Assembly (NCBI GenBank): GCA_026225395.1
Contig: JAMFSR010000021.1
Coordinates: 62,001-126,000 of the forward strand
Source: Granulicella sapmiensis
GTDB taxonomy: Bacteria; Acidobacteriota; Terriglobia; Terriglobales; Acidobacteriaceae
Reading direction: 5' to 3'
Length of the DNA: 64,000 bases
A program made the translations under genes and the position numbers. Under the pieces are notes generated by a model. It was not told the DNA's origin and ran no database searches. It saw nothing but the letters and a program-made list of their open reading frames with translations. Shown here piece by piece: positions 17,437-26,125 of this stretch (position 1 is the stretch's first letter; each line of letters opens with the position of its first letter).

Positions 17437-18474
17437 CTATGGCGAAGGGACGGTTGCGGAAAGAACAGTGGCCACGCCTGACTTGGTGCTAAGTGTCCAG
17501 GGGGCGGGCGCAGGGAGTTTGAGGGTTCCGACACCTATGTCAAGAGGCATCCAGAGATAGCGGGAGTCCCACAGTTCTTTGGGTTTCCATTCATCGCCCA
17601 TATAGATGAGGGTTGTGCCTTTGGATCCGGACACTTTGAGAAGGAAGCTGGATTGGGAGCCGTAGGTGTTGGTTTCGGGTGGGGCGATGTCCTGCATTTC
17701 GGTCCAGGGACCACTGAGCGTCGGTGAAGTTGCAAAGACGTTGGGATTGGGTGCCCATCCGCTGAGGTGAGATCCGATGACGTAGTAGAGACCTTTGTAA
17801 TGGACAACGGCGCCGCCTTCGAGCCGCGCCGGAATGAAGGTGGTTTGTTTTGCTACAGTCAGATAATCCTCAGAAAGCTGGGCAATGAAGAAGCCTTTTG
17901 TAGGACGGGATTCGAAGATAAGATAAGCGGCGCCGTCATCGTCGATGAACTGGCCGATGTCGCGGCTTTCCTGATCGAGGGGGCGGAAGCTGTGTATGTA
18001 GGTGTATGGACCGTCGATGTGGTCGCTGGTATAAACGCCTACCCGGGCTAGCTTATAGCCTGTTGCGTTAGGGTCGGTGTTGTTGATTCCCGGGCCGTCG
18101 AGATGGATATAAAGCACGAACTTTTTTGTGGGCGTGTTGTAGAAGACTTTAGGGCGCTCGAGAATCCAATGCGGACCGATATGTTCGGGATCGGTGAAGG
18201 CGAGTTGCTTGAGGAAGGTCCAGTGAACAAGGTCGGTGGAGGAGTAACAGCCGACGTAACGCTTGTCGGGATCGTTGGTTTGGGTACGGTCTTCGCCGAC
18301 CCAATAATAAGTGTGATGGAGATAAAGAATGCCGCCGCCGTGGGCCTGGATAGGTGTGCCACGGTTATCGAGCCAGACTTCTCCGGGGCGAATGACGTCG
18401 GCGACCTTCTGAGCGGAGATGGTTACGAGGCTAAGGGCGAAGAGGCAAAGCGTAGCGAACTTGTATTTGGGCAT
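17437..18474 (-). CDS. Family 43-like glycoside hydrolase
   Basis: A 345-residue exported enzyme. After a signal peptide (LCLFALSLVTISAQ), the sequence IRPGEVWLDNRGTPIQAHGG and YYWVGEDR is typical of the GH43 branch containing galactan/galactofuranosidase-type enzymes, with five-bladed propeller repeats through residue 320. The first Asp (VWLDNRG), an internal IGQFIDDDG and a Glu in LEGGAVVHYKG occupy likely catalytic positions. A Shine-Dalgarno sequence GGGAAG precedes ATG 18474. It lies 48 bases downstream of the GH29 gene on the same strand, so the two may form a transcript. Substrate not determined. Confidence 0.8.
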   Translation of the reverse strand: MPKYKFATLCLFALSLVTISAQKVADVIRPGEVWLDNRGTPIQAHGGGILYLHHTYYWVGEDRTQTNDPDKRYVGCYSSTDLVHWTFLKQLAFTDPEHIGPHWILERPKVFYNTPTKKFVLYIHLDGPGINNTDPNATGYKLARVGVYTSDHIDGPYTYIHSFRPLDQESRDIGQFIDDDGAAYLIFESRPTKGFFIAQLSEDYLTVAKQTTFIPARLEGGAVVHYKGLYYVIGSHLSGWAPNPNVFATSPTLSGPWTEMQDIAPPETNTYGSQSSFLLKVSGSKGTTLIYMGDEWKPKELWDSRYLWMPLDIGVGTLKLPAPAPWTLSTKSGVATVLSATVPSP

Positions 18475-18522
18475 GGCACTTCCCTGCTGGGATGACGGTA
18501 GAAGAAGGCTAGCACTTTGTTG

Positions 18523-19950
18523 TTATAAGGGGCGTGGGGGGACGATGGTATTCACGTCGTAGCGCTTCCATTGGGTACGGATGGTGTGGTGGTCGACTAC
18601 AGGTGGGATGTCACACTCGAGTTCGAGGACAGTAACGAGGTCGTCGGGCGCGGTTTCGGGAAGGCCGGTGATGCGAAGCGTGGTGGCGTCCTGTGTGAAC
18701 TCGAGTTTCTGCCCGGTGCGGAGGACTTTCGCTGAGAGAACTTTGCTTTTGAGGCCTCCCACGGCGAGAACCGTAGGCGGTTTGAAGAAGTTGAGCCACT
18801 CGGCTGCCAGAGTGTGCGATGGCCAGAAATAGGCGTGGATGTAGAGCGTTTTGCCGCGGCGGGTGAAGTTATCGAAGTTGCCGAAGCTGATAGATGCGCC
18901 GCCATCAGCACCGTAAATGGCACGGCCGTTGGCATCAAGCCATTTGCCCACATCTCCGAGGGCTTTGACGGAAGCTTCGGGGACGGTGCCATCAAGTTGA
19001 GGACCGATGTTGAGGAGGTAATTGCCACCCTGCTGTGCGCAGGTAGTGAGGTCGTTGATGATGCGTTTGGGGGACTTCCATTCGGTGTCGTGGAGCTGGA
19101 AGCCCCAACCGAGATTCATGGTGTCGCAGGACTCCCAAGCGCGTTGGGCGGCTTCGATCTTGTGTTCGGGTGTGGAGAAGTCGCCGGCCAGGCCGTTGCG
19201 GTTGTTGACGATGATTTCAGGTTGGAGATTGAAGACCATGCGGTTCATGTCTTCGGCGCGCCATTGCTGCCAGGTGAGAGGCCAGTCGACGTCGTACCAG
19301 AGGATATCGATCTTGCCGTAGTTGGTGAGGAGTTCGCGAAGCAGACCGTGGGTGTAGTCGACGAAGCGTTTGCGAGCTGCGGGGTCTGTAGCGCAGATGG
19401 CGCCGTCGGGGTGGTGCCAATCCATGAGGGAGTAGTAGAGGCCGACCTTGAGGCCTTCGGCGCGAGCGGCTTCGACGAACTCGCCGACGAGGTCGCGCTG
19501 GGGACCTTGCTGCATCGAGTTGTAGTTGGTGAGCTTCGTATTCCACATGCAGAAGCCTTCGTGGTGTTTGGTCGTCATCACCATGTACTTCTGGCCGGCG
19601 CGCCTGGCGAGACGTGCCCACTCGCGGGCGACTCCTGGTTTGGGCTTGAAGTACTGCGCGAGGAGTTCATATTGCGGAATAGGTATGCCTTCGGACTCCA
19701 TGACCCACTCCTGCTGACCGATGACGCTGTAGAGGCCCCAGTGGATGAACATGCCGAACTTCGCCTGTCGCCACCAGCGAAGTCTTTGATCGCGGGTGTC
19801 CTCCTGAACCTTGAGCGTTACGGGCGTCGCTTCGGTCTGGGCCGCACCCTTTTCCTGTGCGGCGGCAGGGTTTACATGAGTCAGAACCAGCGCGCTGGTT
19901 GCGGCGCCTGCGGTCTTTAGAAAATTGCGTCGGGATGGACGATCGCTCAT
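18523..19950 (-). CDS. Alpha-L-fucosidase (GH29), Tat-exported
   Basis: A 475-residue GH29 enzyme. It has a twin-arginine signal (RRNFLKTAGAA, residues 6-16). The family core is WWRQAKFGMFIHWGLYSV near 60, TTKHHEGFCMW near 120 and KIDILWYDVDW near 222, whose Asp is in the nucleophile position. The C-terminal beta domain starts at about 350. It should release alpha-L-fucose or a related 6-deoxy/L-galacto sugar from side chains in the periplasm or outside. It diverges from the transketolase operon over a 177-base region that probably contains both promoters. Confidence 0.9.
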   Translation of the reverse strand: MSDRPSRRNFLKTAGAATSALVLTHVNPAAAQEKGAAQTEATPVTLKVQEDTRDQRLRWWRQAKFGMFIHWGLYSVIGQQEWVMESEGIPIPQYELLAQYFKPKPGVAREWARLARRAGQKYMVMTTKHHEGFCMWNTKLTNYNSMQQGPQRDLVGEFVEAARAEGLKVGLYYSLMDWHHPDGAICATDPAARKRFVDYTHGLLRELLTNYGKIDILWYDVDWPLTWQQWRAEDMNRMVFNLQPEIIVNNRNGLAGDFSTPEHKIEAAQRAWESCDTMNLGWGFQLHDTEWKSPKRIINDLTTCAQQGGNYLLNIGPQLDGTVPEASVKALGDVGKWLDANGRAIYGADGGASISFGNFDNFTRRGKTLYIHAYFWPSHTLAAEWLNFFKPPTVLAVGGLKSKVLSAKVLRTGQKLEFTQDATTLRITGLPETAPDDLVTVLELECDIPPVVDHHTIRTQWKRYDVNTIVPPRPL

Positions 19951-20011
19951 TTGTGAGTCTGAATCTCCTCAAAGCTTTGTGCAGATGCTGGGCAAGGATA
20001 GCGCGTTACAG

Positions 20012-20028
20012 ATTCCATTTTGCGGAAT
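20012..20028. promoter_or_regulatory. Inverted repeat in divergent fucosidase/transketolase promoter region
   Basis: ATTCC (20012-20016) and GGAAT (20024-20028) form a dyad with a 7-base spacer, located midway between the divergent GH29 and transketolase starts. Position and symmetry suit an operator for a dimeric repressor or activator. No regulator gene is adjacent; the nearest is the IclR-family gene at 40782-41633. Five-base arms can arise by chance. Confidence 0.3.
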
Positions 20029-20127
20029 TATGCATAGTTTGAAACGCTGTCGCGCTTCGACCAAGAGGCCAGGCGTTGTGATGCTCATTTACTCTGGGGA
20101 CGTTTGAGATCGGGTGCTTGCGAAGGT

Positions 20128-21018
20128 ATGGAAATTGGGCAGTCGGAAAGCGAGTTTGCCGGGGTGGCGACGGGTGTTGTGGCGGAGCTGAAGCGGAAAG
20201 CCAACCAGATACGTTTGAGCGCAATGACGATGACCAACCACTCCGGCCTGGGCCATACGGGGGGCGATCTTTCGAGCGCGGATATCCTTGCGACGCTCTA
20301 TCTGGGAGGAGTGTTGCGGGTTGATCCGGCGCACCCGAAGTGGCCGCAGCGCGATCGTTTCATCATGTCCAAAGGACATTGTTCCGGGGCGTTTTATTCG
20401 ACGCTCGCCGCACGAGGGTACTTTCCGAGTGAGATGCTGAAGACTTTTATGGACCCGCTGTCGATGCTGAATGGGCATCCGGACCGTAATAAGCTACCGG
20501 GCGTTGAGGCAAATACGGGACCTCTGGGACATGGGTTTCCGATCGCTGTAGGGTGTGCGCTGGCGGCGCGGATGCGTGGGGAAAGTTGGCGGGCGTTTGT
20601 TCTGACGGGAGATGGCGAATTGCAGGAGGGATCGAACTGGGAAGCTGCAATGAGCGCACAACATTATGGGCTGGATAACCTGGTGGTGATTGTGGACCGC
20701 AACAGGATCCAGCAAGGGGACTTCACGGAAAACACGATCCGGATGGATCCGCTTGCGGCGAAGTTTGCGGCATTTGGATTTGCGGTGGAAGAGATTGACG
20801 GGCATGACACAGCAGCCTTGTTGGCGCGGCTTTCAACCTTACCGATAGAGGCCGGTAAGTCGACGTGCCTTATCGCGAACACAACCAAGGGCAAGGGCGT
20901 GTCGTTTGCAGAGAACAAGCCCGCGTGGCACCACGGCGTGCCTACTAAAGAGCAGCTTGTAATGGCGGCCGAGGAGTTGGGATTGAACGGCGTGGACGAT
21001 ATCGAGGTGTGTCTATGA
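20128..21018 (+). CDS. Transketolase-type protein, N-terminal (TPP-binding) subunit
   Basis: A 296-residue protein covering only the pyrophosphate-binding half of transketolase. GHTGGDLSSADILATLY near 37, SKGHCSGAFY near 75 and the thiamine-pyrophosphate motif GDGELQEGSNWEAAM near 155 through VIVDRNRIQ are present. The pyrimidine domain is encoded by the next gene, which overlaps by 4 bases (ATGA), so the active enzyme is a split heteromer. The start is set at ATG 20128; an upstream in-frame TTG (20104) is possible. It is the first gene of a long operon with a sugar kinase and ABC importer, so a specialised sugar-phosphate donor is more likely than the housekeeping reaction. Confidence 0.88.
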   Translation: MEIGQSESEFAGVATGVVAELKRKANQIRLSAMTMTNHSGLGHTGGDLSSADILATLYLGGVLRVDPAHPKWPQRDRFIMSKGHCSGAFYSTLAARGYFPSEMLKTFMDPLSMLNGHPDRNKLPGVEANTGPLGHGFPIAVGCALAARMRGESWRAFVLTGDGELQEGSNWEAAMSAQHYGLDNLVVIVDRNRIQQGDFTENTIRMDPLAAKFAAFGFAVEEIDGHDTAALLARLSTLPIEAGKSTCLIANTTKGKGVSFAENKPAWHHGVPTKEQLVMAAEELGLNGVDDIEVCL

Positions 21019-21974
21019 GCGCCGTGGCGCCAGTGATGGAGAAACTTTACGACTGCCGCGACGCCTACTCGCAGACGCTAGAAGCCATGGCGGCTGAGGA
21101 TACGCGGGTTTGTGCGGTAGTGAACGATTCGGTTTCATCGACGAAGCTGAAGACGTTCCAAGGGAAGTTTCCAGATCGCTTTGTGAATGTAGGAATTGCC
21201 GAACAGAACATGGTGGGAGTGGGTGCGGGGTTAGCGAACGGCGGCATGGTGCCTTATGTCTGTGGCGCTTCCTGTTTCCTGACAGCGCGATCGATGGAAC
21301 AGGTAAAGGTTGATCTTGGGTATTCGAAGTGGAATGTAAAGCTATGCGGGATGTCTTCCGGCATGGCCTATGGAGAGCTGGGACCTACGCATCACTCGAT
21401 CGAGGATGTCGCGTGGACGCGTGTGATTCCCAACCTGACGGTGATCGTGCCAACGGACCCTGTGGAAACAGCTTCGGTAATGCGGTACTCGCTGAGGCAT
21501 GAAGGGCCAATGTTTCTACGGATAAGCCGCATGCCGGTACCACAGGTTCATGCTGATGATTATGCCTTTGAGTTGGGCAGAGCACCTGTGTTGCGTGAGG
21601 GCGAGGATGTGACGATCATGGCCAACGGGGTTATGGTTTCACGAGCTCTTGAGGCAGCAGCGAAGCTCGACGAGCAAGGAGTGAAGGCGCGCGTGCTGAA
21701 CATGAGCAGCATCAAGCCGATCGATAAGGAGGCGATTCTCGATGCGGCACGAACGACGCGCGGCATTGTGACTGCGGAAGAAGGACTGATGGCCGGCGGC
21801 CTTGGCGGCGCGGTTGCGGAGATCCTGGCGCTGCATCATCCTGCGCCGATGCGGATGCTGGGACTGCCGGATGTATTTGCTCCGACGGGCTCGGCGGAGT
21901 TCCTGCTGGAGCATTTTGGGCTGACGGCGGCGGGCATTGTTGTGGCGTCGCTTCAACTCATGGAGGCTCGTTAG
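21015..21974 (+). CDS. Transketolase-type protein, C-terminal subunit
   Basis: A 319-residue protein with the transketolase pyrimidine-binding and C-terminal domains. FVNVGIAEQNMVGVGAGLA near residue 60 contains the catalytic Glu that activates the cofactor; GELGPTHHSIEDVAW near 122 and VVTAEEG-like GIVTAEEGLMAGG near 253 complete the pattern. The ATG (21015) overlaps the stop of the N-subunit, so the pair is made in equal amounts. It joins the N-subunit to transfer a two-carbon ketol unit. Both subunits together match a full transketolase or short DXS-like fold in length (about 615), and the split form is seen in many sugar-specific operons. Confidence 0.88.
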   Translation: MSAVAPVMEKLYDCRDAYSQTLEAMAAEDTRVCAVVNDSVSSTKLKTFQGKFPDRFVNVGIAEQNMVGVGAGLANGGMVPYVCGASCFLTARSMEQVKVDLGYSKWNVKLCGMSSGMAYGELGPTHHSIEDVAWTRVIPNLTVIVPTDPVETASVMRYSLRHEGPMFLRISRMPVPQVHADDYAFELGRAPVLREGEDVTIMANGVMVSRALEAAAKLDEQGVKARVLNMSSIKPIDKEAILDAARTTRGIVTAEEGLMAGGLGGAVAEILALHHPAPMRMLGLPDVFAPTGSAEFLLEHFGLTAAGIVVASLQLMEAR

Positions 21975-21978
21975 GAAG

Positions 21979-23484
21979 ATGCCGCTGGAGTTCATTCTCG
22001 CTGTCGACCAGGGAACGACGAACACCAAGGCGGTGCTGGTGGATCGCAGTGGGCGCTCAGTCTTTCAGACTGCGGAATCGTTGACTTTGATGCATCCGCA
22101 AGCAGGATTTGTGGAGCAGGATGCCGATGGGATATGGAACTCCGTGCGGAAGGTGATGCTGGAATGCGTGGCACATGTGCAGCGTGTCGATGGACATGTG
22201 ATGGGCATCGCAATATCAAATCAGCGCGAGACGGCTGTGGCGTGGCGGCGTGGCAATGAGCTAGTTGCCTACGGCCACGCCGTGAGCTGGCAGTGTCGGC
22301 GTTCGACAGAGATTGTCGATCGGATGTCAGACCGGCACGAGGCGATACGCGATATCACTGGACTTCCTGTCGATCCTTTGGCAACTGCGGGCAAGTGGAC
22401 GTGGATGCTGAAACATGATGAGGCGCTGCGTGCTGCCGCAGCTCGTGGCGAAGTCTGTTTTGGAAATGTGGACGCCTGGCTGCTGGCAAATCTTACCGGC
22501 GGCAAAGTACATGGGACGGACCATTCGAATGCATCACGCACTGCCCTGTTTGATCTTGCACAGCTTGATTGGAGCGAAGACATGCTAGAAGCCTTCGAGA
22601 TTCCAAGGAGTGTACTGCCAAAGGTACATTCATCGGCATCTGTGTTTGGAATCTGCACGAGTATTCAAGGACTCGAAGGCGTGCCGATTGTTGCGATGAT
22701 TGGAGACTCGCACGCTGCATTGTTTGGACACGGGGGCTATGTCGCGGGCGCCGTAAAGGCCACCTATGGAACAGGGTCCTCGCTGATGATGCTGACGGGA
22801 TCTCTGCCCGGACCAAGTACATCGCTGGCACGAACGATTGCATGGTCGCGAGAATTGCGTGGCGTGACATTCGCTCTCGAAGGGAACATCGCGATGACAG
22901 GTTCATCGGTCGCGTGGGTCGGAGAGTTTCTGGGATTGCCTGAGCCTGTAAGTGGCACCGTCGCTCTCGCTGCGAGTGTGACCGATGCCGCGGGGCTGGT
23001 GTTCGTGCCGGGTATGGTTGGCCTTGGAGCACCGTACTGGGATACGAGGGCGCGCGGGCTTATGGTAAATCTTGAACGCTTCCACAAAGCAGCGCACCTG
23101 GCGCGTGCAGCCGTCGATTCAATTGCGTTCCAGGTCGCAGATGTCTTGTTTGCTATGGAAAATACTTCCGAGACCGCGATAGCGGAGCTGCGCGTAGATG
23201 GTGGAGCAACTCGCAACGATGCACTGATGCAGTTTCAGGCAGACATAATCCAGCGTCCGGTATTGCGGTCATCGAATGAGCTTCTATCTGCTCTGGGAGC
23301 AGCGTGGCTGGGTGGATTTACGTTGGGATGGTGGACTTCGCTTGACCAGGTCGAAGCTTTGACGCAGGGTGGAGACCGATTTGAACCTCGGATGGCGAAG
23401 GCTTATGCCGAGTCCCGGCATGACGAATGGAAGCTTGCTGTATCGCGTGCGCGCCCGCTGAAGCCAATGGGAGAAGCCGCATGA
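21979..23484 (+). CDS. FGGY-family carbohydrate kinase, glycerol-kinase-like
   Basis: A 501-residue ATP-dependent kinase. The phosphate loop VDQGTTNTKAVLVD (near 7), SNQRETAVAW (near 78), MIGDSHAALFGHGG (near 240), GLGAPYWDTRARG (near 352) and LRVDGGATRNDALMQFQADI (near 408) are close to GlpK. From recollection of E. coli GlpK, the Arg-Glu pair and the later Asp that bind glycerol are kept, but the Tyr near TGLPVDPLATAGK is Leu and the Gln after the Asp is Ser. These changes suggest a related polyol or keto-sugar rather than glycerol. It lies 4 bases after the transketolase gene; its stop overlaps the ABC ATPase start. Confidence 0.85.
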   Translation: MPLEFILAVDQGTTNTKAVLVDRSGRSVFQTAESLTLMHPQAGFVEQDADGIWNSVRKVMLECVAHVQRVDGHVMGIAISNQRETAVAWRRGNELVAYGHAVSWQCRRSTEIVDRMSDRHEAIRDITGLPVDPLATAGKWTWMLKHDEALRAAAARGEVCFGNVDAWLLANLTGGKVHGTDHSNASRTALFDLAQLDWSEDMLEAFEIPRSVLPKVHSSASVFGICTSIQGLEGVPIVAMIGDSHAALFGHGGYVAGAVKATYGTGSSLMMLTGSLPGPSTSLARTIAWSRELRGVTFALEGNIAMTGSSVAWVGEFLGLPEPVSGTVALAASVTDAAGLVFVPGMVGLGAPYWDTRARGLMVNLERFHKAAHLARAAVDSIAFQVADVLFAMENTSETAIAELRVDGGATRNDALMQFQADIIQRPVLRSSNELLSALGAAWLGGFTLGWWTSLDQVEALTQGGDRFEPRMAKAYAESRHDEWKLAVSRARPLKPMGEAA

Positions 23485-25046
23485 GCGTGAACGAGGACAT
23501 CATCCTTGAGGCTCGTGGGATATATAAGCGATATCCAGGTAACATGGCGCTCGATAATGTGAGCTTCCGTGTTCATCGCAATGCCGTGAATGTCTTGATT
23601 GGCGAAAATGGTGCAGGCAAATCCACGTTGATGCGGATACTTGCCGGAGTAGAACAACCTGATAGCGGGGCGATTCGCCTGGATGGCGCTGCCATTACGA
23701 TGCGCTCGCCGCGAGAGGCCTCGGCGAACGGCATTAGCATCGTGCATCAGGAGCTTTCGGTGATGCCGAACCTCGATATCAGCGAGAACATCTTCGCCGG
23801 ACGAGAGATATTAAAGGGTAGAGCATTTGTCGATCGTTCGGCTGAGGACGCACGAGCGACTTCTGCCCTGAAGCGATTGCATACATTGATGCCAGTGAAA
23901 ACGCCAACAGGGCAACTCTCACTGGGAAGCCGGCAGGTTGTGGAACTGGCGCGGGTATTGGCGCACGGGGCAAGGATTCTTATCCTGGATGAGCCTACCT
24001 CGGCCCTTTCCATCGCAGAAGCTGAGTCACTGTTTGAAGTTATCGAAGAGCTGAAGCGGTCGGGCGTAAGTATCATCTATATCTCCCACCGGCTCCATGA
24101 GCTCCTGCATCTAGGCGACTACTTTACGGTGTTGCGTTCCGGACTGGTTGTAGGTGAAGCCGTGCGTGAGGATGTATCTCGACAGTGGATCGTTGAGAAG
24201 ATGTCGGGACGGGCAGAGGTACGCGATCTAGTCCCAAGGTCTACCGGCTCAGGAGCTAAGGTGTTACGGGTATCTCATCTCTCATTGCCCGCGTCTGCTG
24301 GCGAGGATGCTGTGCAGGCTGCGCTGCATGACGTGAGCTTTGAGCTTCACGCAGGAGAGGTACTTGGTATCTATGGCCTGCTGGGCGCGGGACGAACAGA
24401 GTTGGTTGAAACCCTCGCGGGTTGCCGTGGTAGCGCAGACGGCTCTTTAGAGTACGAGGGACTGCACACCCTGCCGCAAAGCGTAAATGAAGCGATTACT
24501 GCAGGAATTGTGTTAGTGCCCGAAGACCGGCAGCGCGATGGATTGATCCCTGAACTTTCAATTCGGGAGAACATCGCGCTGGCCACGCGGCCCCAATCTC
24601 TGTGGACTCGACTGTTTGTGCGGCGTGGCGAGGAAACGGCGAGAGTGCGCGAGTTGGTTGCTGCATTGAATATTGCTGCGAAAGACCTCGAGTTGCCAGT
24701 CGCGGCGCTATCCGGTGGAAACCAACAGAAGGTTTTGCTGGCACGATGCTTGTTGCGTTCCCCGGTGGTACTACTTCTCGATGAGCCCACGCGCGGCGTT
24801 GATGTGGGCGCCAAGGCCGAAATCTACCGAATCTTGCGAAAGCTCGCAAGTGAGGGTTTGAGCATCCTGTTTACATCGTCGGAGATTGAAGAGACCAGAA
24901 CGTTGGCCGACCGGGTTCTGGTGCTGTGCCAAGGTAGAGTGGCGGCCGAGTTTAGGCATACGGAGCTGAACGACGGCGCTTTATTCGCAGCGGCGAGCCC
25001 ACGGGTTTCCCAACAAGTTGTGTTGCAGACGGAGACGGCGGCATGA
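23481..25046 (+). CDS. Sugar ABC transporter ATP-binding protein (RbsA/MglA type)
   Basis: A 521-residue duplicated ABC ATPase that energises monosaccharide import. Domain 1 has Walker A GENGAGKSTLMRIL near residue 38 and LGSRQVVELARVLAHG as a degenerate signature. Domain 2 has a degenerate Walker A, GLLGAGRTELVETL near 298, and the intact signature LSGGNQQKVLLARCL near 410, as is usual in this family. The ATG overlaps the kinase stop (ATGA) and the stop overlaps the permease start, indicating tight coupling. Export of drugs is unlikely given the CUT2-type architecture. Confidence 0.93.
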   Translation: MSVNEDIILEARGIYKRYPGNMALDNVSFRVHRNAVNVLIGENGAGKSTLMRILAGVEQPDSGAIRLDGAAITMRSPREASANGISIVHQELSVMPNLDISENIFAGREILKGRAFVDRSAEDARATSALKRLHTLMPVKTPTGQLSLGSRQVVELARVLAHGARILILDEPTSALSIAEAESLFEVIEELKRSGVSIIYISHRLHELLHLGDYFTVLRSGLVVGEAVREDVSRQWIVEKMSGRAEVRDLVPRSTGSGAKVLRVSHLSLPASAGEDAVQAALHDVSFELHAGEVLGIYGLLGAGRTELVETLAGCRGSADGSLEYEGLHTLPQSVNEAITAGIVLVPEDRQRDGLIPELSIRENIALATRPQSLWTRLFVRRGEETARVRELVAALNIAAKDLELPVAALSGGNQQKVLLARCLLRSPVVLLLDEPTRGVDVGAKAEIYRILRKLASEGLSILFTSSEIEETRTLADRVLVLCQGRVAAEFRHTELNDGALFAAASPRVSQQVVLQTETAA

Positions 25047-26125
25047 ACACCATAGCGCAGACACTATCGAGACCAGATCGACTCGCCGGTAGTTCAGCTA
25101 GGGCGATCCTAATCCTGCTGCGTGCGCGCGCATTTTTGGTGCTATTTCTTCTATTGCTATTCTTTTCGTGGATGGCGCCTGCATTTCTGACGGCGAACAA
25201 TTTTTCTATTCTGGCCAAGCATGTGGCTATATCCGCCATCCTTGCAATCGGGATGACATTCGTCGTGCTTACGGGAGGAATCGATCTGTCTGTGGGGTCG
25301 GTCGCAGGTCTGGGCGGGATGATCGCAGGATACATTCTCACGCAGGGTATCTCGATTGGCGGAACGAAGCACCTTCCTTCCGTGTTCGTAGCAGTGCTGG
25401 TAACATTTGCGTTTTGTTTGCTGATCGGCGCGCTCAATGGATGGCTGGTGGCAAGAGTCGGGGTGGCGCCGTTCATTGCGACACTTGGCACGTTGTACAT
25501 TGCGCGTGGCGCCGCGCTGTTGCTGTCGAACGGCAAGACATTTCCAAACCTTGCCGGTGTCCCGAATGAGCCAAGGACCGGCTTTTCGACGATTGGACAA
25601 AGCTTCTTTCTCCATGTTCCGACGCCGGTCTGGATTATGGCTGCTGTGTTTGCGTTTGCGGCATTTGTGGCCGCGAAGACTCCGTTTGGACGACACGTAT
25701 ATGCGGTGGGCGGCAATGAGCGCGCGGCGCGACTGGCCGGGATTCGGGCTCCGCGGGTAAAGGTGTTGAGTTATATATTCTCGTCTTTATGTGCGGCGTG
25801 TGTCGGGTTGATTATCGCGTCGCAGTTGGAAGCCGCGCATCCAGCAACGGGAGAAACATTTGAGCTGAACGCGATCGCCGCAGTTGTACTGGGCGGGACC
25901 TCTCTGATGGGCGGCCGAGGGTCGGTACTTGGATCGTTGATTGGTGCGTTCGTGATCGGAGTCCTGGCAGATGGCCTGGTCATGCTGGGCGTATCGGAGT
26001 TCTGGCAGATGGTGATTAAAGGACTCGTGATCGTGCTAGCAGTAGCCGTAGACCAGCTGCAGTCTAGATTGCAAACGAAGTTTCTGCCGCTGCTGCTGCG
26101 GAGTTCTCCACAGGCAGGTGCCTGA
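25043..26125 (+). CDS. Sugar ABC transporter permease (RbsC type)
   Basis: A 360-residue inner-membrane permease of the CUT2 class, with about nine to ten transmembrane segments. The family blocks GGIDLSVGSVAGLGGMIAG near residue 77, LIGALNGWLVARVGVAPFIATLGT near 130 and AVVLGGTSLMGGRGSVLGSLIGA near 283 are clear. It forms the channel energised by the preceding ATPase and fed by the following lipoprotein. Start and stop overlap both neighbours (ATGA and TGATG). Confidence 0.94.
   Translation: MNTIAQTLSRPDRLAGSSARAILILLRARAFLVLFLLLLFFSWMAPAFLTANNFSILAKHVAISAILAIGMTFVVLTGGIDLSVGSVAGLGGMIAGYILTQGISIGGTKHLPSVFVAVLVTFAFCLLIGALNGWLVARVGVAPFIATLGTLYIARGAALLLSNGKTFPNLAGVPNEPRTGFSTIGQSFFLHVPTPVWIMAAVFAFAAFVAAKTPFGRHVYAVGGNERAARLAGIRAPRVKVLSYIFSSLCAACVGLIIASQLEAAHPATGETFELNAIAAVVLGGTSLMGGRGSVLGSLIGAFVIGVLADGLVMLGVSEFWQMVIKGLVIVLAVAVDQLQSRLQTKFLPLLLRSSPQAGA

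Noticed and set aside
18814..19920. A long forward frame opposite the GH29 gene
   Set aside because: Its Val/Gly/Ala-rich translation has no recognisable motif; GH29 and its Tat signal explain the region fully.
20128..21974. A sulfoquinovose transketolase (sulfo-TK) pathway
   Set aside because: Split transketolase and isomerase fit, but there is no GH31 sulfoquinovosidase, sulfolactaldehyde enzyme or sulfonate exporter, and an FGGY kinase is not expected.
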